Assembly: GCF_024971095.1 (NCBI RefSeq)
Contig: NZ_CP069717.1
Span: forward strand, 434,001-498,000
Direction: 5' to 3'
Source: Microbacterium neungamense
GTDB lineage: Bacteria > Actinomycetota > Actinomycetes > Actinomycetales > Microbacteriaceae
Length of the DNA stretch: 64,000 nucleotides
In this document: positions 45,214-54,834 of the stretch, piece by piece
How positions within the stretch are numbered: position 1 is the stretch's first letter
Layout: every line of letters starts with the position of its first letter
Notes under the pieces: model-generated
Seen by the model: only the letters and a program-made list of their open reading frames with translations
Told to the model about the DNA's origin: nothing
Database searches by the model: none
Translations under genes and position numbers: made by a program

Positions 45214-45810
45214 GTGATCCTCGCCGTCGACACTTCACTCGGGACGGCCGCCGCCGTCATCGATCACGACGGCCGCGTCGTCGCCGAGGCGTCCAGCCCC
45301 GACCCGCTCGGCCACGCCGAGGTGATCGGCGACCTCCTCGCCGAAGTCGTCCGCGACGCATCCCTCACCCACGTCGTCGCCGGCATGGGGCCCGGTCCCT
45401 TCACCGGGCTGCGCATCGGGATCGCCGCCGCGCGCGCGGTCGCGCTCGGCCGCGGCATCCCGGTCGTCGCCGTCCCCAGCCATTTCGCCCCGGCGCTGGC
45501 CGCGCTCGACGGCGGTGCCACGCGTTTCGCCGTGGTGACGGATGCCCGCCGCCGGGAGCTCGCGGTCAGTGTCTTCGACGGCACGGACGCCGACGGCATC
45601 CCTCGTCTGACCGAACCGGCGCACCTCGTGGCTCAGGGAACCGGCCTCGACCTCCCGGTCGTCGAGGCTGCGCAGCTGTCCGCGGTGGACCTGGCGCGCG
45701 TGGGCGCACGGGCGATCGCCGCCGGCCGCATCCTCACCGATGGCGAGCCGCTGTATCTGCGCTCGCCCGACGTCGTGCAGCCGGGCGCGCCGAAGAAGGT
45801 GAGCGCATGA
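45214..45810 (+). CDS. tsaB: tRNA t6A37 biosynthesis protein TsaB
   Basis: A 198-residue ASKHA-fold protein. ILAVDTSLGTAAAVI at the start and VVAGMGPGPFTGLRIGIAAARAVALG near residue 53 are diagnostic. It scaffolds TsaD but lacks its metal-binding His pair. Leaderless GTG start. Coupled to rimI by ATGA. Confidence 0.95.
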   Translation: MILAVDTSLGTAAAVIDHDGRVVAEASSPDPLGHAEVIGDLLAEVVRDASLTHVVAGMGPGPFTGLRIGIAAARAVALGRGIPVVAVPSHFAPALAALDGGATRFAVVTDARRRELAVSVFDGTDADGIPRLTEPAHLVAQGTGLDLPVVEAAQLSAVDLARVGARAIAAGRILTDGEPLYLRSPDVVQPGAPKKVSA

Positions 45811-46655
45811 CCCTGCGCACCGCCACCATCGACGACCTCGACGCGATCATGCGCATCGAGCGGCGCTCGTTCCCGACCGACGCGTGGAGCGAGGACACCA
45901 TGGCGACCGAGCTGACGAGCGCCCACAACCACTACCTCGTGGACGAGGAGGACGGCGTCGTCATCGGCTACGGCGGCCTGCGCGCGCTGCGGGGCGCGGC
46001 GGATGCCGACATCCAGACCATCGCGTTCGACGCCGAGCACCGGGGTGCCGGGCGCGGCAGGGCACTGCTGCGCGCCCTTCTCGCCGAGGCGGCGGAGCGC
46101 GGCGCGCGCGAGGTGTTCCTGGAGGTGCGGGCAGACAACCCGGGGGCCGAGGGACTGTACCTCTCCGAGGGTTTCGCCGAGCTGGCGCGCCGGCCCCGGT
46201 ACTACCAGCCCGACGACGTCGACGCGATCGTGATGAAGCTCGACCTGAGGGCGTGGGCCGCTCGTGCCCGGGAGGGCACGACCGTCACCGGCGCTGACCC
46301 CGCCGTTCCCGCCGGCACCGTTGACCGCGCCGTTGCCGCTGGCACCGTTGACCCCGCCGGCACCGTTGACGCCGCTGGCCACGCTGTCCCCGCTCGCGCT
46401 CGGGAGGAGAACTCACGCTCGGGAGGAACGATCCGCCAGGATTCCCCTCCCGAGGGAGAGAACTCCTCCCGGGCGGACGAGGTTCCGGTGGACAGGAGTC
46501 CGGCGGGCACCGTCCCGGCGGACGGGAACCCGGCGGGCACCGTCGCGGCGGACAGGAACCCGGCGGGCACCGTCGCGGCGGACAGGAACCCGGCGGGCAC
46601 CGTCGCGGCGGGCACGTCCGACGGCGGCACCTCGCGCGAGGAGGCGACGGCATGA
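45807..46655 (+). CDS. rimI: ribosomal-protein-alanine N-acetyltransferase RimI, with repetitive tail
   Basis: A 282-residue frame. Residues 1-150 are a normal GNAT enzyme: [16 protein letters not shown], then [17 protein letters not shown] (acetyl-CoA loop) and [17 protein letters not shown]. RimI acetylates the N terminus of ribosomal protein S18 and is regularly encoded between tsaB and tsaD. Residues about 160-282 are low complexity, including [21 protein letters not shown] and four [10 protein letters not shown] units. This tail is unusual for the family. ATGA overlaps on both sides keep it in the operon. Confidence 0.9.
   Translation: MTLRTATIDDLDAIMRIERRSFPTDAWSEDTMATELTSAHNHYLVDEEDGVVIGYGGLRALRGAADADIQTIAFDAEHRGAGRGRALLRALLAEAAERGAREVFLEVRADNPGAEGLYLSEGFAELARRPRYYQPDDVDAIVMKLDLRAWAARAREGTTVTGADPAVPAGTVDRAVAAGTVDPAGTVDAAGHAVPARAREENSRSGGTIRQDSPPEGENSSRADEVPVDRSPAGTVPADGNPAGTVAADRNPAGTVAADRNPAGTVAAGTSDGGTSREEATA
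46498..46620. repeat. 30-bp in-frame minisatellite in rimI
   Basis: About four copies of a 30-base unit containing AACCCGGCGGGCACCGTC and GCGGCGGACAGG, the last three nearly identical. A shorter, diverged CCGTTGACC-based array lies at about 46305-46376. Copy-number change would alter the protein by 10 residues per unit without a frameshift. Confidence 0.85.
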
Positions 46656-47710
46656 CCGGACCCCTGGTGCTCGGCATCGAGACGAGCTGCGACGAGACCG
46701 GGATCGGCATCGTCCGCGGACGCACGCTGCTGTCCAACACGATCGCGTCCAGCATGGACGAGCACGCCCGCTACGGCGGCGTCGTGCCCGAGGTCGCCGC
46801 GCGCGCCCACCTGGAGGCACTCCAGCCCGCGATCGAGCGGGCCCTCGATGAGGCTCAGGTGCGGCTGGAAGACCTGGACGCCGTCGCGGTCACCAGCGGT
46901 CCAGGACTGGCCGGCGCCCTGATGGTCGGCGTCGGCGCGGCGAAGGGCCTGGCGGTGTCGCTCGGCAAGCCGCTGTACGCCGTGAACCACCTCGTCGGGC
47001 ACATCGCTGCGGACATCCTCGACCCGGATGCCCCGCCGCTGGAGTATCCGACGATCGCGCTCCTCGTCTCCGGCGGGCACACCTCGCTCCTGCACGTGCG
47101 CGACCTCACCACCGATGTCGAGCTCCTCGGCGAGACGGTGGACGACGCCGCGGGGGAGGCGTTCGACAAGGTCGCCCGCATCCTCGGGCTGCCGTATCCG
47201 GGTGGTCCGCAGATCGACCGCGCGGCCGCCGAGGGCGACCCGGACGCGATCCGGTTCCCGCGGGGCCTGTCCCGGGCATCCGACATGGCGAAGCACCGCT
47301 ACGACTTCTCGTTCTCGGGCCTGAAGACCGCCGTCGCCCGCTGGATCGAGCGGGCCGAAGCACACGGCGATCCGGTGCCCGTGGCCGACGTCGCCGCGAG
47401 CTTCCGCGAGGCGGTCGTCGACGTGCTCGCCACGAAGGCGCTCGCCGCCTGCGCCGACCTGGGCGTGCCGAGGCTGCTGCTGGGCGGCGGCGTGATCGCC
47501 AACCGCCGGTTGCGCGAGGTCGTGCTCGAGCGTGCCGAGGCCGCGGGCGTCGCCGTGCGCATCCCGCCGCTGTCGCTGTGCACCGACAACGGGGCCATGA
47601 TCGCGGCGCTCGCCGCGCAGCTCATCGCCGCGGGCCGCGGGCCGTCGACCCTCGGGTTCGGCGCCGACTCCACGCTGCCGGTCACCGAGATCCAGGTGAG
47701 TGCCGCATGA
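46652..47710 (+). CDS. tsaD: tRNA N6-adenosine threonylcarbamoyltransferase TsaD
   Basis: A 352-residue protein. [15 protein letters not shown] at the start, [14 protein letters not shown], and the iron-binding His113 and His117 in [10 protein letters not shown]; the [12 protein letters not shown] segment lies near the C terminus. It is the catalytic subunit that transfers the threonylcarbamoyl group to tRNA. The ATG overlaps the rimI stop. Confidence 0.96.
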   Translation: MTGPLVLGIETSCDETGIGIVRGRTLLSNTIASSMDEHARYGGVVPEVAARAHLEALQPAIERALDEAQVRLEDLDAVAVTSGPGLAGALMVGVGAAKGLAVSLGKPLYAVNHLVGHIAADILDPDAPPLEYPTIALLVSGGHTSLLHVRDLTTDVELLGETVDDAAGEAFDKVARILGLPYPGGPQIDRAAAEGDPDAIRFPRGLSRASDMAKHRYDFSFSGLKTAVARWIERAEAHGDPVPVADVAASFREAVVDVLATKALAACADLGVPRLLLGGGVIANRRLREVVLERAEAAGVAVRIPPLSLCTDNGAMIAALAAQLIAAGRGPSTLGFGADSTLPVTEIQVSAA

Positions 47711-48171
47711 CCGAGCCGTCGCCGCACATCGACGGCGTCAGCCCCGAGGTGGACGCGCCGGGGGATCCGGTCGCGCGGTCCGGGGCCGGCGATGAGCGGC
47801 GCGCATCCGGTGACGCGTATCGGCGGATGCCGGAGTACCGCCTCCCGGAGGCGCTGATCGCCCGTGGACCTCAGACCGACGCCGACGCGTTCCGCTCCGT
47901 CGAGGGTGCGCCGCAGGACGAGCCTGTCGACGACGCGAAGCTCGCCCCGTGGGCGCTCTTCGCGGCCATCGTCGCGCTGGCGACCTCGATGTTCGTCGGG
48001 TGGGGCATCCCGGTCGCCGTCGTCTCGGTGATCGCGGCGATCATGTCGCTGCGGCGCCCGGTCGAGAACCGCGCGATCGCGATGTGGGCGCTGGTGCTCG
48101 GCATCGCCGCGACCGTGTTCAGCCTCGGCTGGCTCATCTGGGCCGCCATGCAGTTCGAGAGCATGGGGTAG
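47707..48171 (+). CDS. DUF4190-like small membrane protein
   Basis: A 154-residue protein with an acidic N-terminal 80 residues and then two membrane segments ([23 protein letters not shown] interrupted by a short loop, and [22 protein letters not shown]). The short spacing and ISLRR-like loop between the helices resemble DUF4190 proteins, whose function is unknown. The ATG overlaps the tsaD stop (ATGA). Confidence 0.65.
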   Translation: MTEPSPHIDGVSPEVDAPGDPVARSGAGDERRASGDAYRRMPEYRLPEALIARGPQTDADAFRSVEGAPQDEPVDDAKLAPWALFAAIVALATSMFVGWGIPVAVVSVIAAIMSLRRPVENRAIAMWALVLGIAATVFSLGWLIWAAMQFESMG

Positions 48172-48173
48172 GG

Positions 48174-49331
48174 ATGCCCGGGCCCGCCGACCCGGATCGG
48201 CTGAGGGAGCTCCGACGACGCGCCTGGGGGCGCGGCGGGGGTCTCGACGCCGCCGAGGCGGAGGAGCTCCGCCGGCTCGAGGCCGGGGCCTCCCCGGTCG
48301 GCCCCTCCCCGGTCGACCTCTCGCCGGTCGGCCCCTCACCGGTCGTTGAGCGAGCGGAGCGAGACGAAACGCCCTCCGCATCCGCGGATGCACCCGTCCC
48401 GGTCGGCCCCTCCCCGGTCGGCCCCGCACCGGTCGTTGAGCGAGCGGAGCGAGACGAAACGCCTTCCGCATCCGCGGACACCTCCGTCCCGGTCTCTGAG
48501 CGTCCCGATCCCGAGGCGCCGACCCGCAGCCGGCTGCCGATGATCCTCGCCGCCGTCGCGACCCTCGCCCTCGTGCTGGGTCTCGGCGCCGGCCGGCTGC
48601 TGTTCGGCGGGGGCGACGCCCCTCCCTCGATGCCCGCGGAGCACGAGGAGGTCTGGGCGCAGCTGGAGAACTCCGAGAACTTCGACCCCGGGTCGGTGGT
48701 GTATCGCGGCGAGAAGCACGGCGCGACCGTCTGGCAGGCGACGACCCAGGACGGAACGCAGCAGTGTCTCGTCATCGACGCCGGCGGGCAGCGCGAGTCC
48801 CAGTGCCTCCGCAGTGAGCAGGTGGACGAGTCCTTCGGCCTCAGCACGGGGCTGCAGCTCGGCCAGGACGGCGAGCTCGTCGACCTCTGGGCCGCCCTCG
48901 TCACGGACGTCGACGGACGGCAGCGGCTGATCATGCAGCGGCACGTCATCACCGACGGGCCGGACACGGGATGGGAGTCGATGTACAGCCAGGACGAGCT
49001 GGTGCACGCCCGCATCCTCGTGGCGGCGGGCTTCGACGGGCCCGGGCTTCAGCTGGTCGGATACGACGACGCGTCGCCGGTGTGGTTCGGCTTCCGCGAC
49101 GGCCAGTGGTGCCTTGCGGTCGTGAGCGGCACAGCGGTTCATCAGAGCTGCGATGGCTCCGGGCCCACCGCAGACCTGAACCTGACCGTCGGGAGCACGA
49201 CCTACGAGCTGCGGCAGACGCCCAACCGCGGGCGGATGCTCACCGTCGTGCGCGGCGCCCCGACCGAGGTGTGCAGCCCCGAGACCGGTGAGTGCGCCAC
49301 GATCGACGACACCACCGGCGAGTACCAGTGA
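48174..49331 (+). CDS. membrane-anchored protein with repeat-encoded N terminus, unknown
   Basis: A 385-residue protein. Residues about 38-112 are low complexity and include VVERAERDETPSASAD twice, which is the family A DNA repeat read in frame (about 48340-48372 and 48427-48465). One membrane segment follows near 123-143 (MILAAVATLALVLGLGAG), then an extracellular domain of about 235 residues with three C-x(n)-C pairs. No family is recognised. It starts 2 bases after the previous stop, so the two membrane proteins are co-expressed. Confidence 0.65.
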   Translation: MPGPADPDRLRELRRRAWGRGGGLDAAEAEELRRLEAGASPVGPSPVDLSPVGPSPVVERAERDETPSASADAPVPVGPSPVGPAPVVERAERDETPSASADTSVPVSERPDPEAPTRSRLPMILAAVATLALVLGLGAGRLLFGGGDAPPSMPAEHEEVWAQLENSENFDPGSVVYRGEKHGATVWQATTQDGTQQCLVIDAGGQRESQCLRSEQVDESFGLSTGLQLGQDGELVDLWAALVTDVDGRQRLIMQRHVITDGPDTGWESMYSQDELVHARILVAAGFDGPGLQLVGYDDASPVWFGFRDGQWCLAVVSGTAVHQSCDGSGPTADLNLTVGSTTYELRQTPNRGRMLTVVRGAPTEVCSPETGECATIDDTTGEYQ

Positions 49332-50522
49332 TCAGACGCGGTCCGCGAGGATCGCGACGCGCCCGCCGGACGTCCGGGTGAGGATCAGCGTCGCCTGCTG
49401 CGATCCCCGCAGGGAGAGCTTCTTCCGGAACGCGGCGGGGTCGACATCCATGCCGCGCTTCTTGATCTCGAGCCGCCCGATATCGTGGGCGCGCAGAGCC
49501 GCGTTGATGGTCTTGACGTGGGCGGGCATCGTCTCGCGCACGCGGAACGACTGCACGAACGGGCTCGTCAGGGCGGCGTCACCGGTGAGGTAGGCGATGC
49601 TCTCGTCGAGCATGCCGGCATCCAGCATCCGTGCCGCCTCGCCGATGAGCCGGGCGCGGATGACGGCGCCGTCCGGCTCGTGCAGGTACGCGCCCAGCGG
49701 GCGCACGGGCTCGTCCTCGGCATCCGCGGGTGCCGTGATCTCGTCGGTGCGATCGCCGTGCACGACCAGCGCCGCGCGACGGATGCCCTCGCGCGCGAGC
49801 TCCCGGCTCCACAGCACCAGCTCGACGACGCTGCCGTCGGCGCTGACCCACTGGGCTTCGACGTCCGAGGGGACGAGGTCGCGGTCGAGGCCGGGGCCGA
49901 GCTTGATGCCGGTCGGCATCCGTGTGGCGAGGTCGAGACACCAGTCCAGGGCGGGGGAGTAGTCTGATGCCGCGACCCGCCGGGTCTCGCTGTGGCCGGC
50001 GGTGCGTCGGGCCGGGTCGAGCCACACGGCGGATGCCGAGTCGCCGGCGGGCGCCGCGTCCGCCGCCGCGTGCCGCACCGTGACCGCGTCACCGAACGGG
50101 GCGAGGTTGTAGGCGGCGATCGCGGCGGTGACCTCGTCGGCATCGACGGCATCGACCCGCAGGCCGGCGGCCGCGAACGCGAGGCTGTCCCCGCCGATGC
50201 CGCAGCCCAGGTCGGCGACGCGGGCGATGCCGGCCTGCCGCATCCGGACCGCGTGCAGGGCCGCCACGCCGAGACGGGTGGCCTGTTCCAGACCAGCGCG
50301 GGTGAACAGCATGCGCTCGGCGAACTCGCCGAACTTGTCGCGAGCCTTGACGCGCAGGTGCGCCTGGCCGACGACGGCGGAGACGAGGTCGGGGGAGTGG
50401 CCGGCCGCACGCAGCCGCGACACCGCCCTGGCGACGTCGGACGCGGAGCCGACGGGGCCGAGCTCGTCGAGGAGGGCGAGGCCCTCACGGGTGAGCAGGG
50501 CGCTGAGCTCGGACATCTGCAC
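49332..50522 (-). CDS. class I SAM-dependent methyltransferase with THUMP-like C-terminal domain
   Basis: A 396-residue protein. VADLGCGIGGDSLAFAAAGL near residue 101 is the SAM-binding motif I, VDAVDADEVTAAIAAYN motif II, and AVWLDPARRTAGH the post-motif with Asp-Pro. The C-terminal part (FRVRETMPAHVKTINAALRA; LEIKKRGMDVDP) matches the THUMP-like domain found in actinobacterial homologues. The substrate is unknown, perhaps an RNA. GTG 50522 is chosen over ATG 50516 because TAGGCT lies exactly six bases upstream (leaderless). Convergent with the gene at 48174. Confidence 0.85.
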   Translation of the reverse strand: MQMSELSALLTREGLALLDELGPVGSASDVARAVSRLRAAGHSPDLVSAVVGQAHLRVKARDKFGEFAERMLFTRAGLEQATRLGVAALHAVRMRQAGIARVADLGCGIGGDSLAFAAAGLRVDAVDADEVTAAIAAYNLAPFGDAVTVRHAAADAAPAGDSASAVWLDPARRTAGHSETRRVAASDYSPALDWCLDLATRMPTGIKLGPGLDRDLVPSDVEAQWVSADGSVVELVLWSRELAREGIRRAALVVHGDRTDEITAPADAEDEPVRPLGAYLHEPDGAVIRARLIGEAARMLDAGMLDESIAYLTGDAALTSPFVQSFRVRETMPAHVKTINAALRAHDIGRLEIKKRGMDVDPAAFRKKLSLRGSQQATLILTRTSGGRVAILADRV

Positions 50523-50878
50523 CCGGCAAGCCTATGCGGCCCGCGCGATGCGTTTCGTCTCGCTCCGCCTGCGGCGGTGCGGTTCCTGAGCCTGTCGAAG
50601 GGCGCTCAACGGCAGGGAGGGGCGTCGCCGTCCGCGTCGCCGTCGCGGTCGCCGGGAGGAAAGCGCATCTCTGGGGCGCTGGGGGATGCGGGAATCTCCC
50701 GTCCGCCGTCATCGTCGGCGTCGCTGGGAGAGAAGCGCATCGCGCGGGGCGGTTCGGGGTGCGGAAAGCTCCCATCGACGCGGGGGCAGCTGGCGGGCTG
50801 GGGCGTTTCGTCTCGCTCCGCCTGGGCGGTGCGGTTCCTGAGCCTGTCGAAGGGCGCTCGACAACCGGAGGGGAGGCG
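50523..50878. repeat. intergenic block with family A and B repeats
   Basis: Contains CGTTTCGTCTCGCTCCGCCTG at about 50550 and again near 50806, each followed about 20 bases later by TTCCTGAGCCTGTCGAAGGG (family B half), plus two GAAAGCGCATC/GAGAAGCGCATCG units near 50660 and 50732. No gene is supported in this 356-base stretch. Confidence 0.75.
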
Positions 50879-50905
50879 CTGGCACTCGCATTGCGTGAGT
50901 GCCAG
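50879..50905. promoter_or_regulatory. upstream CIRCE-like operator of groES
   Basis: CTGGCACTC, nine bases, GAGTGCCAG: a perfect palindrome with CIRCE spacing. It overlaps the -35 region of the groES promoter. Expected to bind HrcA. Confidence 0.8.
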
Positions 50906-50920
50906 CCGACCGCCTAGACT
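50891..50920 (+). promoter_or_regulatory. groES promoter
   Basis: TTGCGT at 50891-50896 and TAGACT at 50915-50920 with an 18-base spacer. Both flanking CIRCE elements would block it. Confidence 0.65.
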
Positions 50921-50924
50921 GGCG

Positions 50925-50951
50925 TTAGCACCCTCGGTGCGAGAGTGCTAA
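50925..50951. promoter_or_regulatory. CIRCE operator (HrcA site) of groES
   Basis: TTAGCACCC, nine bases, GAGTGCTAA; one mismatch to the consensus TTAGCACTC-N9-GAGTGCTAA. It lies at the expected transcription start, 40 bases before the groES start. Confidence 0.92.
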
Positions 50952-50990
50952 CGAGTCTTCTGATCTCCGTACAGAAAGAAGAGGTACACC

Positions 50991-51287
50991 GTGTCGGTTT
51001 CCATCAAGCCGCTCGAGGACCGCATCGTCATCAAGCAGGTCGAGGCCGAGCAGACCACCGCCAGCGGTCTGGTCATCCCCGACACCGCCAAGGAGAAGCC
51101 CCAGGAGGGCGAGGTCGTGGCCGTGGGCCCCGGCCGCATCGACGACAACGGCAACCGTGTTCCGCTCGACGTCGCCGTCGGCGACCGCGTGCTCTACAGC
51201 AAGTACGGCGGCACCGAGGTGAAGTTCGGCACCGAGGAGTACCTCGTGCTGTCGGCCCGCGACGTCCTGGCGGTCGTCGTCCGCTGA
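50991..51287 (+). CDS. groES: co-chaperonin GroES
   Basis: A 98-residue protein of normal length. [19 protein letters not shown] at the start, the mobile-loop region [17 protein letters not shown] and [15 protein letters not shown] are diagnostic. It caps GroEL in protein folding. GTG 50991 has AGAAAGAAGAGG upstream. groEL does not follow; the next gene is rarD, so groEL is elsewhere. Control by HrcA and heat is indicated by two CIRCE elements. Confidence 0.97.
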   Translation: MSVSIKPLEDRIVIKQVEAEQTTASGLVIPDTAKEKPQEGEVVAVGPGRIDDNGNRVPLDVAVGDRVLYSKYGGTEVKFGTEEYLVLSARDVLAVVVR

Positions 51288-51307
51288 TCCTTCCGACATG
51301 TCGGCCC

Positions 51308-51341
51308 GCAGGGCCCGGATGCCACGGCATCCGGGCCCTGC
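51308..51341 (+). terminator. groES terminator hairpin
   Basis: GCAGGGCCCGGATGC and GCATCCGGGCCCTGC pair perfectly around a 4-base loop, 20 bases after the groES stop. No T-run. Confidence 0.7.
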
Positions 51342-51400
51342 GTCGTCCGCGGCGGGCCCCGCCGCCCGAGCAGAAACATCCCGAGGAGTAGGGTTGATCG

Positions 51401-52327
51401 GTGAGCACAGTGCCTGATCGGACGAAGACCAGCGGCATCGTCTTCACCGTCACGGCCTACCTGATCTGGGGCGTGCTGCCGCTCTACTTCCTCATTCTGA
51501 CGCCGACCGGCCCGTGGGAGGTCGTGGCGTGGCGGGTGCTGCTGTCGTTCGCATTCTGCCTGCTGCTGCTCGCCGTCACGCGCGGCTGGGCGGCGTTCGG
51601 GGCGATCGTGCGTCAGCCCCGGCTGCTCGGCTGGACCGCCCTCGCGGGCCTGCTCATCTACGTCAACTGGCAGGTGTTCCTGATCGGCACCCTGACCGGG
51701 CACATCGTGGAGACCAGCCTCGGCTACTTCATCAACCCCATCTTCACCGTGCTGCTCGGGGTCTTCGTGCTGCGCGAACGGATCACGCGCCTGCAGTGGA
51801 CCGCGATCGCCATCGCCGTGGTGGCCGTCGTCGTGATCATCGTCGCGTACGGCGCGTTCCCGTGGATCGCGCTGTCGCTCACGGCGTCCTTCGGCGTGTA
51901 CGGCCTGGTCAAGAAGAAGATCGGCCCGGCGGTCGACGCCGTCAGCGGGCTCACGCTCGAGTCGTTCTGGCTGATCCCGATCGCCGTCGTGACCCTCATC
52001 GTCGTGGCACAGACCACCGATGTCACTTTCGGCGCGGTCGGGCCCGCGCACACCGCGCTGGTCGCGTTCGCCGGCGTGGCCACGGCCGTGCCGCTGCTGC
52101 TGTTCGCCGCGGGCACTCGCCGGGTCGATCTGAGCCTGGTCGGCATGATCCAGTTCATCACGCCGATCATGCAGTTCCTCGTCGGCTGGGCGCTGCTGGG
52201 TGAGCCGATGCCGCCGGAGCGCTGGGCGGGCTTCCTGCTCGTCTGGATCGCGATCGCGGTCTTCGTCGCCGACCTCATCGCGCAGGCGCGACGCGGCCGC
52301 CGCGAGGCGCCCGCCGAACTCGTCTGA
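51401..52327 (+). CDS. rarD: EamA-family transporter RarD
   Basis: A 308-residue protein with ten membrane segments in two five-helix repeats. TAYLIWGVLPLYFLIL near residue 17, LIYVNWQVFLIGTLTGHIVETSLGYFINP near 85 and LSLVGMIQFITPIMQFLVGW near 243 are RarD signatures. It belongs to the drug/metabolite transporter superfamily; the substrate is not established. GTG 51401 follows TAGGGT by six bases (leaderless). Confidence 0.88.
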   Translation: MSTVPDRTKTSGIVFTVTAYLIWGVLPLYFLILTPTGPWEVVAWRVLLSFAFCLLLLAVTRGWAAFGAIVRQPRLLGWTALAGLLIYVNWQVFLIGTLTGHIVETSLGYFINPIFTVLLGVFVLRERITRLQWTAIAIAVVAVVVIIVAYGAFPWIALSLTASFGVYGLVKKKIGPAVDAVSGLTLESFWLIPIAVVTLIVVAQTTDVTFGAVGPAHTALVAFAGVATAVPLLLFAAGTRRVDLSLVGMIQFITPIMQFLVGWALLGEPMPPERWAGFLLVWIAIAVFVADLIAQARRGRREAPAELV

Positions 52328-52350
52328 GCGCCCCGGCCGGACGCATCGAC

Positions 52351-52465
52351 AGGCATCCGCTCGCCCCTGCCCGAGGCATCCGCTCGCCCCTGTCCGAGGC
52401 TTCCGCTCGCCCCTGTCCGAGGCTTCCGCTCGCCCCTGTCCGCGGCATCCGCTCACCCGCGCTGC
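52351..52465. repeat. 23-bp tandem repeat, five copies
   Basis: Units of the form AGGCATCCGCTCGCCCCTG plus TCCG start at 52351, 52374, 52397, 52420 and 52443, between rarD and livK. Copies differ at one or two bases. Confidence 0.85.
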
Positions 52466-52593
52466 AGCCGCGGAACCGGCCTGCCGGATCGTTAGGCGAC
52501 CGAGACAGAAATGCCCTCGCTCCGGCGTGTCTTCCGCCTAGGGTAAGAGGCATCGGTGGGGCATGACCCCGTTCGTATATGCAAGGGAGCAAC

Positions 52594-53862
52594 ATGAACG
52601 CACTGAAAAGCTCGCGCACCGCGAGGATCTTCGCCGGGGCAGCGATGATCAGCGCCTCCGCACTGGTGATCGCCGGCTGCAGCAACACGCCGGCCGAGGA
52701 GCCGAACGAGGGCGGCGGCGAGAAGCCGGCCGCGGACCTCACCCTGAAGCTGGGCTCACTGCTTCCGCAGACCGGATCCCTGGCATTCTTGGGCCCGCCG
52801 ATGGAGTCCGGCGTCGGGCTCGCCGTGCAGGAGATCAACGAGGCCGACGCGGGCGTCACCATCGAGATGCACTCCGAGGACGAGGGCGACACCGACACCA
52901 AGGCCTACGAGACCTCGATCACCAAGCTGCAGAGCGAGGGCGTGGCCGGCATCGTCGGCGCCGCCTCGTCGGCGGTGTCGAAGCTGATCCTCGACGGCAA
53001 CGTCGGCGCCGGCATCATCACGATCTCGCCGTCGAACACCTCGCCGGACTTCACCGCCTGGGACGACAACGGCCTCTACTTCCGCACCGCGCCGAGCGAC
53101 CTGCTCCAGGGGGAGGTGCTGGGCAACCTGATCGCCGAGGACGGGCACAAGTCGCTCGGCATCATCTACCAGAACAACGCCTACGGCACCGGTCTGTTCG
53201 ACGCCATCAAGACGACGTTCGAGGGCACCGGCGGCGAGGTCGTCGCGGACGCGTCGTTCAACATCGGCGACGCGCAGTTCGACGCCCAGGTGTCGACCAT
53301 CATGGCGGCCAACCCCGACGCGATCGCGGTGGTCTCCTACGACGAGTTCAAGACGATCGCGCCGCTGCTGGTGAACGCCGGTTTCGACCCGAGCAAGTTC
53401 TACCTCGTCGACGGCAACCTGTCGAACACGTACGACACCGAGCTCCCGGCGGTCAAGCTCGAGGGCGCCAAGGGCACCAAGCCCGGCCCCGCGCTCGAGG
53501 ACGACTTCACCGATCGACTCCAGGAGTACTGGACCGGTGAGGGCAACAGCGAGGTGGAGGACTTCACCTACGCGGCCGAGGCCTACGACGCGGTCGTGCT
53601 GATGGCCCTGGCGTCGCTCGCGGCGGGTTCGACCGAGGGCGTCGACATCGCCGAGAAGATGCAGGAGGTCTCCGGCGGTTCCGGCGACGGCGAGAAGTGC
53701 ACCAGCTTCGCCGACTGCGCGAAGATCATCAACGAGGGCGGCACCGCCGATTACGACGGCTACTCCGGTGAGATCACGTTCGATGAGAACGGCGACCCGA
53801 AGGGCGCGGCGATCGGCGTGTTCCAGTACGGCGCCGACAACACCTACGAGCGGATCAACTGA
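52594..53862 (+). CDS. livK: branched-chain amino acid ABC transporter substrate-binding lipoprotein
   Basis: A 422-residue protein. The signal peptide ends in the lipobox VIAGC at about residues 26-30, so it is a membrane-anchored lipoprotein. LKLGSLLPQTGSLAFLGPPM, VAGIVGAASSAVSKLI and FRTAPSDLLQGEVLGNLI are typical of the periplasmic-binding type I Leu/Ile/Val family. The ATG at 52594 has GGGAG 5 bases before. It converges on livF across a strong terminator and supplies substrate to LivHMGF. The exact ligand is not proved; related systems bind urea or amides. Confidence 0.88.
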   Translation: MNALKSSRTARIFAGAAMISASALVIAGCSNTPAEEPNEGGGEKPAADLTLKLGSLLPQTGSLAFLGPPMESGVGLAVQEINEADAGVTIEMHSEDEGDTDTKAYETSITKLQSEGVAGIVGAASSAVSKLILDGNVGAGIITISPSNTSPDFTAWDDNGLYFRTAPSDLLQGEVLGNLIAEDGHKSLGIIYQNNAYGTGLFDAIKTTFEGTGGEVVADASFNIGDAQFDAQVSTIMAANPDAIAVVSYDEFKTIAPLLVNAGFDPSKFYLVDGNLSNTYDTELPAVKLEGAKGTKPGPALEDDFTDRLQEYWTGEGNSEVEDFTYAAEAYDAVVLMALASLAAGSTEGVDIAEKMQEVSGGSGDGEKCTSFADCAKIINEGGTADYDGYSGEITFDENGDPKGAAIGVFQYGADNTYERIN

Positions 53863-53870
53863 TCCCACTC

Positions 53871-53913
53871 ACGACGAGGGCCTCCGGATGCCGCATCCGG
53901 AGGCCCTCGTCGT
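53871..53913. terminator. bidirectional terminator between livK and livF
   Basis: ACGACGAGGGCCTCCGGATGC at 53871-53891 is followed, after one base, by its exact reverse complement: a 21-bp perfect hairpin 9 bases after the livK stop. It serves both convergent genes. Confidence 0.85.
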
Positions 53914-53950
53914 GTGCGCGGTTCGTGGCTCAGGCGCCGCCGTTCGTGGC

Positions 53951-54834
53951 TCAGGCGGCGTCGGTGCCGAGCGTCCCGAGGTACAGGCCGATCACCTTCG
54001 GGTCGTTCAGCAGATCGCGGCCGGAGCCCTCATAGGCGTCGCGGCCCTGGTCGAGGACGTAGCCCCGATCGCAGATCTGCAGGCAGCGGCGGGCGTTCTG
54101 CTCCACCATGATCGTCGTCACGCCTGCCTTGTTGATGTCGGAGACGCGGATGAACGCGTCATCCTGACGCACCGGGGACAGCCCCGCCGACGGCTCGTCG
54201 AGCAGCAGCACGGACGGGTCCATCATCAGCGCCCGGGACATCGCGACCATCTGGCGCTCGCCACCGGACAGCGAGCCGGCGCGCTGGTTCAGCCGCTTGC
54301 CGAGCTCGGCGAAGATGCCGGTGACGAACTCCAGCCGCTCGGCATAGATCTTCGGATTCTGGTACAGCCCCATCTGCAGGTTCTCGGCGATCGTCAGCGA
54401 CGGGAACACGTTGTTCGTCTGAGGCACGAAGGCGACGCCGCGCTTGACCAGCTTGTCGGCCTTCAGCCCGACGATGCTCTCGCCGTTCACGGTGATGTCG
54501 CCCGCGCGCACCTGCACCAGGCCGAAGATCGCCTTCAGCAGCGTCGACTTGCCGGCGCCGTTCGGGCCGATGATGCCGATCAGCTCGCCCTTGCGGGCGA
54601 CGAGGTTCGCGCCGTTGAGGATGTTCACGCCGGGGAGGTACCCGGCGTGGACGTCGGTGAGCTCGACGACGACGTCCCCGCCCTCGGCGGGGACGCTCGG
54701 CGTCGCCTGCCCTGAGCCTGTCGAAGGGACGACGTCCCCGCCCTCGGCGGGGACGCTCGGCGTCGCCTGCCCTGAGCCTGTCGAAGGGACGACGTCCCCG
54801 CCCCCGGCGGGGACGCTCGGGTTTGTGGCATCCG

